Positions 42,028-50,397 of a stretch of DNA of 64,000 nt are shown here, piece after piece. The notes under the pieces are model-generated. The model was not told the origin of the DNA. It was given only the letters and a program-made list of their open reading frames with translations, and did not search any database. The stretch lies in NCBI RefSeq assembly GCF_900109525.1, contig NZ_FOAN01000002.1, positions 248,001 to 312,000 of the forward strand. The letters run 5' to 3'. Made by a program: the position numbers and the translations under genes. Every line of letters starts with the position of its first letter. Position 1 is the stretch's first letter. The DNA is from Allobosea lupini. GTDB taxonomy: Bacteria > Pseudomonadota > Alphaproteobacteria > Rhizobiales > Beijerinckiaceae.

Positions 42028-42044
42028 CGATCGCGGCAGTCGAT

Positions 42045-42138
42045 CGTCATGCTCGGGCTTGACCCGAGCATCTCGGAAACCAGTGTCTTCTGGTCATGAG
42101 ATTCTCGGGTCGGCGCTGCGCGCCGCCCGAGAATGACG
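42045..42138. repeat. Bipartite palindromic repeat, copy 5
   Basis: CGTCAT (42045) to ATGACG (42138) enclose ATGCTCGGG facing CCCGAGCAT and ATTCTCGGG facing CCCGAGAAT. It fills nearly the whole gap between the convergent DUF1028 and lyase genes and may serve as a two-sided terminator. Confidence 0.85.
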
Positions 42139-42145
42139 ACCTTGC

Positions 42146-43102
42146 TCAAGCCGCCTTGGCAGCGCGCCCTTCGGCCGCCCATTTGGCGTACCAGCTCTTG
42201 AAGCGGCGCCATTCGGTCTCGACATAATTGCGCTGGGCATCGGAAAGCCTGTCAGCGTCGTTGAAATGGCGCTCATAGGCCTTGTGGCCTTCCAGCACCA
42301 TCAGGTGCTTGTAGTAGAGTACGAGGTCGACGCCCTCGTCGAAGGACGACAGCACATACAGCGCCCGCTCCAGTTCGAGCGCATCACGCTCGGCCTGCGG
42401 GTCGCCGGCGGCGGCCTTCTGCGAGAGCGCGACGAGGTGCAGCACCTCCTTGGGCAGGGCGTTGCCGATACCGGTGATCGCGCCCCTGGCGCCGCAGCGG
42501 ATGAAGCCGTGCGTCACCTGCGTGTCGACGCCGACCATCAGGGTCAGCTTGGGATCACGGTTGGTGATATGCTCGGCCGCATAGGTCAGCGCCGCGCCGC
42601 CGCCGAACTCCTTGAAGCCGACGAGATGCGGGAAGCGCTGATTGAGCGCGAAGAACAGGTCGGCCTTGGTCTCGTAGCCGTAATAGGGGCTGTTGTAGAT
42701 CACCGAGGGCAGGTCGACCGCGGCTTCCAGGATGCCTTCGAAATGGGCGCGCTGCGCCTGGAGCGAAGAGCCGCGCGAAAGCACGCGCGGAATCACCATC
42801 AGGCCCTGCGCCCCCGCTTTCTTGGCATGGGCGGCGAGCGCTGCGGCGCGCTTGGGGTTCTGCGCGCCGGTGCCGACGATCAGTGGGATGCCGCCCTTCA
42901 CCAGGGCTTCGACGCCTTCCATGCGCTGCTCGTCGGTGAGCAGCGGCCAGTCGCCCATCGAGCCGCAATAGACGACCGCCGACATGCCGGCGTCGATCAG
43001 ATGGCGGCCGGTGCGCACCAGCTCGGCGTAGTCGACGTCGCCCGCGGCGGTGGTGGGGCTCATCAGGGCGGGAATCGTACCGCTGAAGATGTTCTTGGTC
43101 AT
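42146..43102 (-). CDS. Dihydrodipicolinate-synthase-family aldolase/lyase
   Basis: This 318-residue TIM-barrel enzyme has the DapA-family Tyr136 (VIYNSPYYGY) and the Schiff-base Lys164 (LVGFKEFGGG). The substrate-recognition motif near residue 46 reads CGSMGDW where true dihydrodipicolinate synthases have GTTGE, so lysine synthesis is unlikely; pyruvate or 2-keto-acid lyase or hydrolase activity on a sugar acid or hydroxyproline-type compound is more probable. It is the last gene of an operon with a TRAP transporter, which would supply its substrate. Confidence 0.88.
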   Translation of the reverse strand: MTKNIFSGTIPALMSPTTAAGDVDYAELVRTGRHLIDAGMSAVVYCGSMGDWPLLTDEQRMEGVEALVKGGIPLIVGTGAQNPKRAAALAAHAKKAGAQGLMVIPRVLSRGSSLQAQRAHFEGILEAAVDLPSVIYNSPYYGYETKADLFFALNQRFPHLVGFKEFGGGAALTYAAEHITNRDPKLTLMVGVDTQVTHGFIRCGARGAITGIGNALPKEVLHLVALSQKAAAGDPQAERDALELERALYVLSSFDEGVDLVLYYKHLMVLEGHKAYERHFNDADRLSDAQRNYVETEWRRFKSWYAKWAAEGRAAKAA

Positions 43103-43175
43103 GGCAGGTATCCGCTCGCGGGAGGAAATGCGGCTGCGGGCGGAGCGCCCGCAGCCGGGATGATAGCTGAAAAAA

Positions 43176-44165
43176 TCAGGCCGTGATCGCCTTGCCGGCC
43201 TTGCGCAGGTCGGCCAGCACCGGCGCCTTGGGCAGCCAGATCTTGTCGAACTCGGCGACGACGGCCTCGGCATCCTTCGGATTGGCGAGCTTGAAGTTGG
43301 CGCCGGCCGCCTTGAACTGCTCGACCAGCTTGGGCTCGTTAACCGCGAGTGCGTCGATCTGCTCGTCGAGCGCGGCACGGACCGTCTTCTGGATCAGCTC
43401 GCGGTCGGCCGCCGGCATGCCCTGCCAGACACGACCCGAGGCGAGCGCGATCACCGGCATGAAGATCGCGTTCATCTGCAGGATGGTCTTCGAGACCTTG
43501 TCGAAGCGCTGGTTCCAGGAGAACTCCAGATCCGCCTCGAGCCCGTCGACCTGGCCGTTGGTCATCGCGTCGAAGACCTGCGGCGTCGGGATCGGGGTCG
43601 GCGCGGCGCCGAGCAGCTGGTAGAAATCGCGATAGACCGGGGTCGGGTTGATGCGCAGCTTCATGCCCTTGATCCCGGCGACACCGTCGATCTCCTTAGC
43701 GGAGAAGACGGCGCGCATGCCGGTGATACCCCAGGCCATGCCGACGCAACCGGTCTCGCGCGGCAGAACATCGAACAGCTTCATCGCGACGGGATCGCGC
43801 ACCAGCTTGGCGATCTTGGCAGTGGAGTCGACGATATAGGGCGCGGTGATCGCGCCGATCGCCGGAACGCGCGAACCAAGCTCAGCGGCCATGATCCAGC
43901 CGAGGTCGAGCGCGCCGGACTGCATCTGCTGCAGCATCGCCGCTTCGTTGCCGAGCTGGCCGGAATGGAAGACCGTCAGGTTCAGCCGGCCATTGGTCTC
44001 GGCCTTCAGGCGCTCGCCGACCTTCACGGCCGCGACGTTCCAGGGATGGCCGTTCGGGGTGAGGATGCCGAGGCGCAGCTCCTTGCTCTGGGCGAGCAGC
44101 AGCGCCGGCTTGGCGATCGGCAGGGTCGCAGCGGCTGCGATGAGATGACGGCGTGAAATGGTCAT
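43176..44165 (-). CDS. dctP: TRAP transporter substrate-binding protein DctP
   Basis: This 329-residue periplasmic receptor has a Tat-type leader (MTISRRHLIAAAATLPIA) and the DctP fold, with LGILTPNGHPWNVAAVKVGERLKAETNGRLNLTVFHSGQLGNE near the start. The conserved arginine lies in MKLRINPTPVY and the IPTPQVFDAMTNGQVDGLE segment matches the family. It serves the DctQ and DctM proteins encoded upstream. The Tat signal indicates folding before export. The ligand is probably an organic or sugar acid; the adjacent lyase supports a keto-acid precursor. Confidence 0.92.
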   Translation of the reverse strand: MTISRRHLIAAAATLPIAKPALLLAQSKELRLGILTPNGHPWNVAAVKVGERLKAETNGRLNLTVFHSGQLGNEAAMLQQMQSGALDLGWIMAAELGSRVPAIGAITAPYIVDSTAKIAKLVRDPVAMKLFDVLPRETGCVGMAWGITGMRAVFSAKEIDGVAGIKGMKLRINPTPVYRDFYQLLGAAPTPIPTPQVFDAMTNGQVDGLEADLEFSWNQRFDKVSKTILQMNAIFMPVIALASGRVWQGMPAADRELIQKTVRAALDEQIDALAVNEPKLVEQFKAAGANFKLANPKDAEAVVAEFDKIWLPKAPVLADLRKAGKAITA

Positions 44166-44198
44166 GACGGAACTCCCCTTATTGGTTGGCAGGCAGGT

Positions 44199-45467
44199 TC
44201 ACTTCACCAGGGCCAGCGAGAGCCATGGATAGATCGAAAGCAGGACCAGGAGGACGCAGGAGATGATGAAGAAGGGCAGGGTCACCATGAACATCCTGCC
44301 GGGCTTGGCCCCCGTCACCGCGGCGGCGACGAAGAAGCACAGGCCCACCGGCGGCGAGAGCAGGCCGAGCACGAGGTTGATCACCACGACCACGCCGAAA
44401 TGGCGGGGGTCGATGTTGTAGACCTCGGCCGCGATCGGCAGCAGGATCGGCACCGTCATGATCAGACCGGGAATGCCGTCGATCACCGTGCCGATGACCA
44501 GCAGGATGACGTTGACCAGCAGCATGAATGTCACCGGATCCTTGGCGATCGCCTGGATCGAGGCGGCGACGGCCTGCGGGACCTTGCCGTAGACCAGCAC
44601 CCAGGAGAACACCGCGGCAGCGGCGACGAGGAAGAGCACGATCGCCGAGTAGACGCCGGCGCGCAGCATCATCTGCGGCATCTGCTTGAATTTGAGCTCC
44701 TTGGTCCAGTAGCAACCGATCAGCGCCGCCGCGACCGAGCCGACCGCGGCCGCTTCCGTCGCATTGGCGAAGCCGCCGAGGATCGAGCCGACGATCACGA
44801 TCGGGATCAGCAGCGTCGGCGCGGCGCCCAGCACGATCTTGACCCGCTCGCGCAGGGAGAGCTTGTCGCCGGCCGGATAGTTGTAGACGAAGCCCATGCC
44901 GGCGATGACGAGGAAGAACAGCAGCGTCAGCAGCACGCCCGGCACGATGCCGGACATCAGCATATCGCTGACCGAGACCTGCGCCAGCACGGCGTAGACG
45001 ACGAACATCACCGAGGGCGGGATGATCGGCCCGAGCATGCCGCCATAGGCGGTGAGGCCGGCGGCGAAGTCCTTGTCGTAGCCCTTGCGCTCCATCTCGG
45101 GGACCATGACCTGCGCCATGATCGCGACCTGGGCCGTCGCCGAGCCAAGGATCGAGGAGACGAACATGTTGGCGAGGATATTGACATAGGCCAGCCCGCC
45201 CTTGAGCGAGCCGACGAAGGCCATGGCGAGGTCGACGATGCGGCGGGTGATGCCGCCGCCATTCATGATCTCGCCGATCAGGATGAAAAGCGGGATCGCG
45301 ATCAGCCCGTAGCTGTCGACACCACCGAACATCTGCAGCGGATAGTTCGGCAGCAACTGCATATTGCCGGCCGCCGCCATGTAGATGAGGGCGCCCAGGC
45401 ACAGGCATAGCGCGATCGGCACGCCGGCCAGCATGATGCCGAAGAAGGCTCCAACCGTGAGTGCCAT
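44199..45467 (-). CDS. dctM: TRAP transporter large permease DctM
   Basis: This 422-residue protein has about twelve helices. Typical DctM features include GVPIALCLCLGALIYM, IPLFILIGEIMNGGGITRR, LGSATAQVAIMAQVMVPEM and AYGGMLGPIIPPSVMFVVYA. It would couple substrate import to a sodium gradient. The ATG at 45467 overlaps the dctQ stop by one base (TGATG), giving a fused translational order dctQ-dctM-dctP. Confidence 0.94.
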   Translation of the reverse strand: MALTVGAFFGIMLAGVPIALCLCLGALIYMAAAGNMQLLPNYPLQMFGGVDSYGLIAIPLFILIGEIMNGGGITRRIVDLAMAFVGSLKGGLAYVNILANMFVSSILGSATAQVAIMAQVMVPEMERKGYDKDFAAGLTAYGGMLGPIIPPSVMFVVYAVLAQVSVSDMLMSGIVPGVLLTLLFFLVIAGMGFVYNYPAGDKLSLRERVKIVLGAAPTLLIPIVIVGSILGGFANATEAAAVGSVAAALIGCYWTKELKFKQMPQMMLRAGVYSAIVLFLVAAAAVFSWVLVYGKVPQAVAASIQAIAKDPVTFMLLVNVILLVIGTVIDGIPGLIMTVPILLPIAAEVYNIDPRHFGVVVVINLVLGLLSPPVGLCFFVAAAVTGAKPGRMFMVTLPFFIISCVLLVLLSIYPWLSLALVK

Positions 45468-46096
45468 CAGTTCACCACCCCGTCGGCATTGGCGGCAGCG
45501 AAGCCGGGCAGCTCCTGCTTCGCGACCAGGCCGAGATCCTCGAACAGGTTCGCCAGCGCATGCAGCGTCATGGTGAAGGCGAAGAGCGGCATGATCAGGT
45601 AGATCACCCAGGTCGGCCAGTTCAGCGTCTGGGTCCGCTCGGTGTAGATGAAGTTGAACGACTGGCCGGCATAGTCCCTGGCGTCGAAGCCGGCCTGGGC
45701 GATGCCGACCGGATCGAGCCAGAGCCAGCACATCACCCCGAGGGCGACGCCGAACAGGACCACGCCGAGCGTTGCGATCACCCGGAAGATCGCGGCGCCA
45801 CGCGCCGAGAAGCGCTCGGTCAGCATGGTCACTGCGAAATCGAGCCGCATGCGCGTCATGGCGGAAGCGCCGATGAAGGTCAGCCAGACGACGCTGTAAA
45901 CCGCGGATTCGTCGATCCAGTAGATCGGGTAGCCCGTGTAGCGCGTGACGACGTTGAGCAGGATCAGCGCCGAGAGCAGGAACATCAGCGCCTGGATAGC
46001 GCGATGCTCGACCCTGAGCAGGCCTCCGGACACGGCGACGATCGCCTCCGGCACGGCCATGGAGCGGCGTTTCGCCGCGACAGCTTCGTTGTTCAT
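45467..46096 (-). CDS. dctQ: TRAP transporter small permease DctQ
   Basis: This 209-residue protein has four predicted helices. ALMFLLSALILLNVVTRYTGYPIYWIDESAVYSVVWLTFIGAS in the N-terminal half fits DctQ, whose helices scaffold DctM. It is the first gene of the operon; its start lies 24 bp from the palindromic site at 46120-46139, presumably the operator of the divergent GntR regulator. Confidence 0.9.
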   Translation of the reverse strand: MNNEAVAAKRRSMAVPEAIVAVSGGLLRVEHRAIQALMFLLSALILLNVVTRYTGYPIYWIDESAVYSVVWLTFIGASAMTRMRLDFAVTMLTERFSARGAAIFRVIATLGVVLFGVALGVMCWLWLDPVGIAQAGFDARDYAGQSFNFIYTERTQTLNWPTWVIYLIMPLFAFTMTLHALANLFEDLGLVAKQELPGFAAANADGVVN

Positions 46097-46119
46097 ACTT
46101 GCCTTCCCCTTGCCACTTT

Positions 46120-46139
46120 GTAGATTGTATAAAATCTAC
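46120..46139. promoter_or_regulatory. Palindromic operator between dctQ and gntR-type gene
   Basis: The site is GTAGATT (46120-46126), six spacer bases GTATAA, then AATCTAC (46133-46139), a perfect 7-bp inverted repeat. The centre TTGTATAA also resembles FCD-GntR half-sites. It lies in the 86-base gap between the TRAP operon and the divergent regulator, close to both starts, so it is the likely site for autoregulation and control of the TRAP operon. Confidence 0.7.
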
Positions 46140-46182
46140 GTGTCAATGGTTTTTCGTGCGGCGATCCACTACGGTGCAGTCG

Positions 46183-46848
46183 ATGTCACCTCCCCTGAAA
46201 CACCGCACCCTTGCCTCGGCGATCGTCGATCGCCTGCGACAGGAGATCCTCGCCGGCAGCTATCCGGCCGGCTCGCAATTGCGGCAGGACGCGCTGGCGC
46301 AGGCCTATGAGGTCAGCCGCATCCCCGTGCGCGAGGCGCTGTTCCAGCTCGAGGCGGAGGGTTTCGTCAGGATCGTCCCGCACAAGGGCGCAATTGTCTC
46401 AGGGCTGTCGCTCGACGAGATCAACGACGTCTTCGAGCTGCGAAAGCTCCTGGAGCCGCGGCTGCTGGCGAGTTCGGTGCCGGTGCTGACGGCTGAAGAC
46501 TTCGACGCGGTAGCCGGAATGGAAGCCGCCTTCGAGGAGGCGATGACGGCGCGCGACATCAGCCGCTGGGGGCTGCTCAACGCCGATTTCCACATGGCGC
46601 TCTATGCCCGCGCGACGCAGCCGCGCACGCTCGCGATCGTCGCGGGGCTATTGCAGACCAGCGATCGCTATACGCGGTTGCAATTGCAGCACAGTTCATC
46701 GATCGAGCGGGCGCGGATCGAGCACAACGAGCTGATCCGGCTCAGCCGTGCCGGAGCGATGAAGGAGGCGTGCCGCCTCCTCGTCGACCATATCGAGCTG
46801 GTGCGGCGAGACCTGGTCGCCTTCCTGGAGGAGCGCGGGAAGGGGTAG
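46183..46848 (+). CDS. GntR-family regulator, FCD subfamily
   Basis: This 221-residue repressor has a winged helix (about 10-72: SAIVDRLRQEILAGSYPAGSQL and SRIPVREALFQLEAEGFV) and an all-helical FCD domain (about 85-215: NADFHMALYARA with metal-binding Asp and His, ERARIEHNELI and LLVDHIE with further histidines). It would bind an organic acid and release DNA. It diverges from the TRAP/lyase operon across the palindrome at 46120-46139. ATG 46183 is preferred to an upstream frame extension that crosses the operator. Confidence 0.92.
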   Translation: MSPPLKHRTLASAIVDRLRQEILAGSYPAGSQLRQDALAQAYEVSRIPVREALFQLEAEGFVRIVPHKGAIVSGLSLDEINDVFELRKLLEPRLLASSVPVLTAEDFDAVAGMEAAFEEAMTARDISRWGLLNADFHMALYARATQPRTLAIVAGLLQTSDRYTRLQLQHSSSIERARIEHNELIRLSRAGAMKEACRLLVDHIELVRRDLVAFLEERGKG

Positions 46849-46987
46849 CAAGGATCGCGTCGCAAACGTGAGGCGCTGGATCCCCTGTCCCGGATGGGAG
46901 AGGGGTAGGGGTGCGGGCCCGCCGCTGACCACTCAAACGCAACGGCGCCGCTGCGACCTCTCCGGATAGGGCAGGCCCTCATCCCTG

Positions 46988-47011
46988 CCCTTCTCCCACA
47001 CGGGAGAAGGG
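46988..47011. terminator. Hairpin between gntR-type gene and D-threonine-aldolase-type gene
   Basis: CCCTTCTCCC (46988-46997) and GGGAGAAGGG (47002-47011) form a perfect 10-bp stem with loop ACAC between two convergent genes. There is no T-run on either side. It could stop transcription from both sides, or be a small dispersed hairpin repeat; similar CCCTTCTCCC hairpins are common in related genomes. Confidence 0.55.
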
Positions 47012-47049
47012 TTCCCCGCGCCCTTCAGAGCCGTCTCGCCTCGTAATCC

Positions 47050-48126
47050 TCAGGTCAGCTTCCCCCTCGCCGCTACCGGCAGTTCGCCGATGAGCTTGTC
47101 GCCGCGCACCGTCACCAGCCGGTCCACCATGTTGACGACGACGCAGACATGGTTCGGCACCACCCGCACGACTTCGCCGACATTGGGCCGCTCATTGCTG
47201 CCGGACAGGTCGAGGAAGCCGTGCTCCTCGGCGAATTGGGCGATCCTGGCCAGCGGGTATTCGAGGATGTAGCCGTGGCCGTCGAGCCCGCCCTTGTCGC
47301 TGGTCAGCGTCTTCGAGCCGGAATCGAGGATGCCGCGCTCCGGCCCGGCCCGGCTGACCACGGTCGCGTAGACGGTCAGCGCGCAGTCCTCAAGCGCCGC
47401 CACCCCCGCCGCGATCTGCATGCGATCGTTAAAGATCGAGGTGCCCGAGCGATGCTCGGTCGAGCCCTTGAGCTTGCCGATATTCGGGATATTGGGTGAG
47501 CCTCCGGTCGAGACGATGCCTGCCTCCAGCCCCGCCTCGCGCAGGCCGGCATTGGCGGTGTCGAGGAAATCCTGCGTCGCCGGCCAGCCCGTCTCGGGCG
47601 GATACATCAGGAAGCCGGCGAAGGTCAGGCCCTTCGAGGCCGCGATCTGCCTGGCGAGTTCGACCGCCTCGCCCGGCGTCTCGACGCCGGCGCGCTTGCG
47701 GCCGGTATCGCACTCGACCACGACCTCGAGATTGCGCCCGGCGATCTCGGCGGCCTTCGGCAGGCCGGCGATGGTGACGGGATTATCGGCCGCGACGATC
47801 ATGCGGACGCGGCGTTGCAAGGCACCGAGACGCCCCAGCTTTTCCTCACCCAGAATGTTGTAGCTGATCAGGATGTCGTCGATGCCGCCATCGGCCATGA
47901 CCTCGGCCTCGCCGAGCTTCTGGCAGGTGATGCCGCGCGCGCCGGCGGCGACCTGGAGCCGGGCCAGCTCAGGCGACTTGTGCGTCTTGATATGCGGGCG
48001 GTTGGCGACGCCGGCAGCGTCGCAGGCGGCCTGGAGCCGGGCGATATTGGCCTCGACCTTGTCGAGGTCGATGACGACCGCCGGCGTGCCGTAGACGCGG
48101 GCGATCTCGTCTGCGAGCGCGGTCAC
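47050..48126 (-). CDS. D-threonine-aldolase/D-serine-dehydratase-type PLP enzyme (fold III)
   Basis: This 358-residue enzyme has an alanine-racemase-like N-terminal barrel with the PLP lysine probably Lys47 in RPHIKTHKSPEL, GEAEVMADGGIDDILISYNI and ECDTGRKRAGVE. The C-terminal domain carries the metal site PNHVCVVVN (HxCxxxN) of D-threonine aldolases, D-serine dehydratase DSD1 and D-threo-3-hydroxyaspartate dehydratase. It would cleave or dehydrate a D-beta-hydroxy amino acid. It starts at a GTG overlapping the ridA-like stop by four bases; the RidA neighbour favours a dehydratase that releases an enamine. Confidence 0.88.
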   Translation of the reverse strand: MTALADEIARVYGTPAVVIDLDKVEANIARLQAACDAAGVANRPHIKTHKSPELARLQVAAGARGITCQKLGEAEVMADGGIDDILISYNILGEEKLGRLGALQRRVRMIVAADNPVTIAGLPKAAEIAGRNLEVVVECDTGRKRAGVETPGEAVELARQIAASKGLTFAGFLMYPPETGWPATQDFLDTANAGLREAGLEAGIVSTGGSPNIPNIGKLKGSTEHRSGTSIFNDRMQIAAGVAALEDCALTVYATVVSRAGPERGILDSGSKTLTSDKGGLDGHGYILEYPLARIAQFAEEHGFLDLSGSNERPNVGEVVRVVPNHVCVVVNMVDRLVTVRGDKLIGELPVAARGKLT

Positions 48127-48581
48127 GGCAGCACCCGGACGATGACTTCGATCTCGACGGTCATGTTGTTCGGCAGCGAGCCCATGCCGACGGCGGAGCG
48201 GGCATGGCGGCCGTTCTCGCCGAGCACGGCGACGAACAGGTCCGAACAGCCATTGATGACCTTGGGATGCTGGGCGAAATCGGGCGCGGCGTTGACCATG
48301 CCGAGCAGCTTCACCACCTCGATCTTGTCGAGCGATCCGGCCGCCTTCTTCATTGCCGCGAGCAGGCCGAGGCCGGTCTGCTTGGCGTGCTCATAGGCGT
48401 CCTCGATCGAGACGTCGGCGCCGACCTTGCCGGTCGGATAGGTGCCGTCGGCGCGCTTGGGGCCCTGCCCGGAGAGGTAGATGAAGTCGCCGACGCGCTT
48501 GAAGCTGACATAGGTCGCGACCGGAGTCGGGACGTCGGGCAGGGTCAGGCCCAATTCCCTGAGCTTGTCATCGGCACTCAT
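48123..48581 (-). CDS. RidA-family enamine/imine deaminase
   Basis: This 152-residue protein of the YjgF/YER057c/UK114 family is longer than E. coli RidA (128), with LYVSFKRVGDFIYLSGQGP-like opening, PTGKVGADVS and LGENGRHARSAVGMGSLPNNMTVEIEVIV near the end, where the carboxylate-binding arginine lies (GRHARSAVG). RidA proteins hydrolyse reactive 2-aminoacrylate-type enamines released by PLP dehydratases. Overlaps of four bases with both neighbours tie it to the D-amino acid enzyme. ATG 48581 has GGAG upstream; a TTG at 48593 is not needed. Confidence 0.9.
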   Translation of the reverse strand: MSADDKLRELGLTLPDVPTPVATYVSFKRVGDFIYLSGQGPKRADGTYPTGKVGADVSIEDAYEHAKQTGLGLLAAMKKAAGSLDKIEVVKLLGMVNAAPDFAQHPKVINGCSDLFVAVLGENGRHARSAVGMGSLPNNMTVEIEVIVRVLP

Positions 48582-49102
48582 GCGTTTCTCCAATCGTCTT
48601 TCAAATCGCGGACCAGATAGCGGGCCGCATCGTCATAGCTCGCAAGCTTGCGGGCAAGGGCTTCGTCATGCGCCTCGCGAAAGCCCTGGCGACGCCAGAA
48701 GCCGGCCGAGTTGCCGACCGCGACCAGGGCCATGCGGACAAAGCCTGAATCGCGGGCATGCGCTGCCAGCCGATCGACGCATGCCGAGGCGGCGCCACCG
48801 CCCCGTGCGCAGGGCAGCAAAGCGAGGTCATGGATGTAATAGGCATCGGCATCGCCCGGCAAAGCGCCGAGCAGGCTGTCGAGCGCCGGCACCTGGCCGA
48901 GCCGCCAGGGATGGCTCAGCACATAGCCGCCGAGCCCTTCGCCGCCCGCCAGCACGAGGCAGCCGGCCGGATGCAGCGCGAGCCGCTCGGCGAAGACGGC
49001 CTCGCCTTCCGGATAGTCCGGATGCACCTGTCCCGCGACCGCCATGATGGCCGGCAGGTCGGCGGCTGCCATGGGGCGCCAGGAGGGTGAGGATATGCTC
49101 AT
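48578..49102 (-). CDS. GNAT-family N-acetyltransferase
   Basis: This 174-residue enzyme has the acetyl-CoA motif region YYIHDLALLPCARGGGAASACV (R/QxxGxG/A-like) and FYRRQGF-like GFWRRQGFREAHDE. It is the first gene of a three-gene overlapping unit with RidA and the D-amino acid enzyme, so it may acetylate a D-amino acid or related amine, a known way to detoxify D-amino acids; this is inferred. ATG 49102 is preferred to an in-frame GTG at 49114. Its promoter region overlaps or adjoins repeat copy 6. Confidence 0.85.
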   Translation of the reverse strand: MSISSPSWRPMAAADLPAIMAVAGQVHPDYPEGEAVFAERLALHPAGCLVLAGGEGLGGYVLSHPWRLGQVPALDSLLGALPGDADAYYIHDLALLPCARGGGAASACVDRLAAHARDSGFVRMALVAVGNSAGFWRRQGFREAHDEALARKLASYDDAARYLVRDLKDDWRNA

Positions 49103-49115
49103 CGGAGCGATCACG

Positions 49116-49222
49116 CGTCATGCTCGGGCTTGCCCCGAGCATCTCTGGCCGGAAGGGCGCGGATTGGCTCCTTCTCATCATGAGATTCTCGGGTCTGCGC
49201 TTCGCTTCGCCCGAGAATGACG
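49116..49222. repeat. Bipartite palindromic repeat, copy 6
   Basis: CGTCAT (49116) to ATGACG (49222) enclose ATGCTCGGG facing CCCGAGCAT, then ATTCTCGGG facing CCCGAGAAT. It is the closest match to copy 1, including GGTCTGCGCTTCGCTTCG between the right arms. It lies between the acetyltransferase and amidohydrolase genes. Confidence 0.85.
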
Positions 49223-49230
49223 CCCGTTTC

Positions 49231-50397
49231 CTACGCCGCCTCGACCTTCCTGAACTTGTTGCTGCGCTTGGGGTGCCACCAGGCGCCCTTCAGCACCACG
49301 CCCTCGGAGACGATCTTGCGATCGCCGATCAGGTGCTCGCCGACGACGTCGACATAGTCGAACTTGCCTTCCTTGACGGTGAGCACGGTCGCATCGCCGA
49401 GCGAGCCGACCTTGAGCGAGCCGTATTCCGTCCGCTTCAGCGCCATCGCCGCATTCACGGTGGAGGCGGCGATCACATTGTTCAGGCTCATGCCCATGCA
49501 CAGGAACTTCGACATGGTCGTGACCTGGTCATAGGCCGGGCCGTCGATGCAGAGCTTGTGCACGTCCGAGGAGATCACGTCCGGCTCGAAGCCGTTGGCG
49601 AGCATGGCGCGCGTCGTCTTGAACGAGAACGAGCCCTTGCCGTGGCCGATGTCGAAGATGACGCCGCGCTTGCGGGCGGCGACCACCTCGGGCTTCACCG
49701 TGCCCTGTGCCGTCGCAGGCGCATTCGGGAAGGGGCGGAAGGCGTGGGTCAGCACGTCGCCGGGGCGCAGCATGGCGAGCACCTCCTCATAGGACGGCGG
49801 CGGATGGTCGATATGGCACATCAGCGGCATGCCGACCTCGTTGGCGACCTGCAGCGCGATGTTGAGCGGCACCGTGCCGGACGTGCCGGAGGCGTGCAGG
49901 CCGACGCGGACCTTGATGCCGACGATCAGGTCGCGATTCTTGTCGGCGACCTCGACGCAATCGATCGGATTCATCAGGCGAAGATCGCCGCTCTCGCCGA
50001 CCATGACGCGGTGGTCGAAGCCATAGATGCCGGCATGCGAGACGTGGAGATAGGCGAGGATGCGCGCCTGGCTCTTCTCGATCACATGCTTGCGGAAGCC
50101 CGGCCAGTTGCCGGGCCCGGCCGAGCCGGTATCGACCGAGGTGGTGACGCCGGAGGCGCGGCAGAACTCGTCGGCGTCGATGCCGAGCGAAGTGCCGCCC
50201 CAGTAGACATGAGTGTGCAGGTCGATCAGGCCCGGCGTGACGATGTAGCCCGAGACGTCGCGGACTTCCTTGGCTCCCTTCAGGTCCTTGCCGAAACCCG
50301 AGACCTTCCCGCCGGTGAAGGCGACGTCGAGGACGCCGTCATGCTTCTGCGACGGGTCGATCACCCGTCCGCCCTTGAGGATGAGATCGTGGGTCAT
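49231..50397 (-). CDS. Amidohydrolase/deacetylase-family metallohydrolase
   Basis: This 388-residue enzyme of the dihydroorotase-like amidohydrolase superfamily shows DLHTHVYWGG (HxH), GIKVRVGL with a lysine that may be carbamylated, CHIDHPP, LTHAFRPF and SSDVHK as the metal-binding set. It resembles the amidohydrolase/deacetylase group near D-aminoacylases and dihydropyrimidinases. It probably opens cyclic amides or removes an N-acyl group. It lies 84 bases downstream of an N-carbamoyl-D-amino-acid hydrolase gene, so a hydantoin-type ring substrate is attractive but not proved. Confidence 0.88.
   Translation of the reverse strand: MTHDLILKGGRVIDPSQKHDGVLDVAFTGGKVSGFGKDLKGAKEVRDVSGYIVTPGLIDLHTHVYWGGTSLGIDADEFCRASGVTTSVDTGSAGPGNWPGFRKHVIEKSQARILAYLHVSHAGIYGFDHRVMVGESGDLRLMNPIDCVEVADKNRDLIVGIKVRVGLHASGTSGTVPLNIALQVANEVGMPLMCHIDHPPPSYEEVLAMLRPGDVLTHAFRPFPNAPATAQGTVKPEVVAARKRGVIFDIGHGKGSFSFKTTRAMLANGFEPDVISSDVHKLCIDGPAYDQVTTMSKFLCMGMSLNNVIAASTVNAAMALKRTEYGSLKVGSLGDATVLTVKEGKFDYVDVVGEHLIGDRKIVSEGVVLKGAWWHPKRSNKFRKVEAA

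Noticed and set aside
42146..43102. Assignment of the lyase as DapA of lysine synthesis
   Set aside because: The GTTGE motif is replaced by CGSMGD, and the gene sits in a TRAP-transport catabolic operon.
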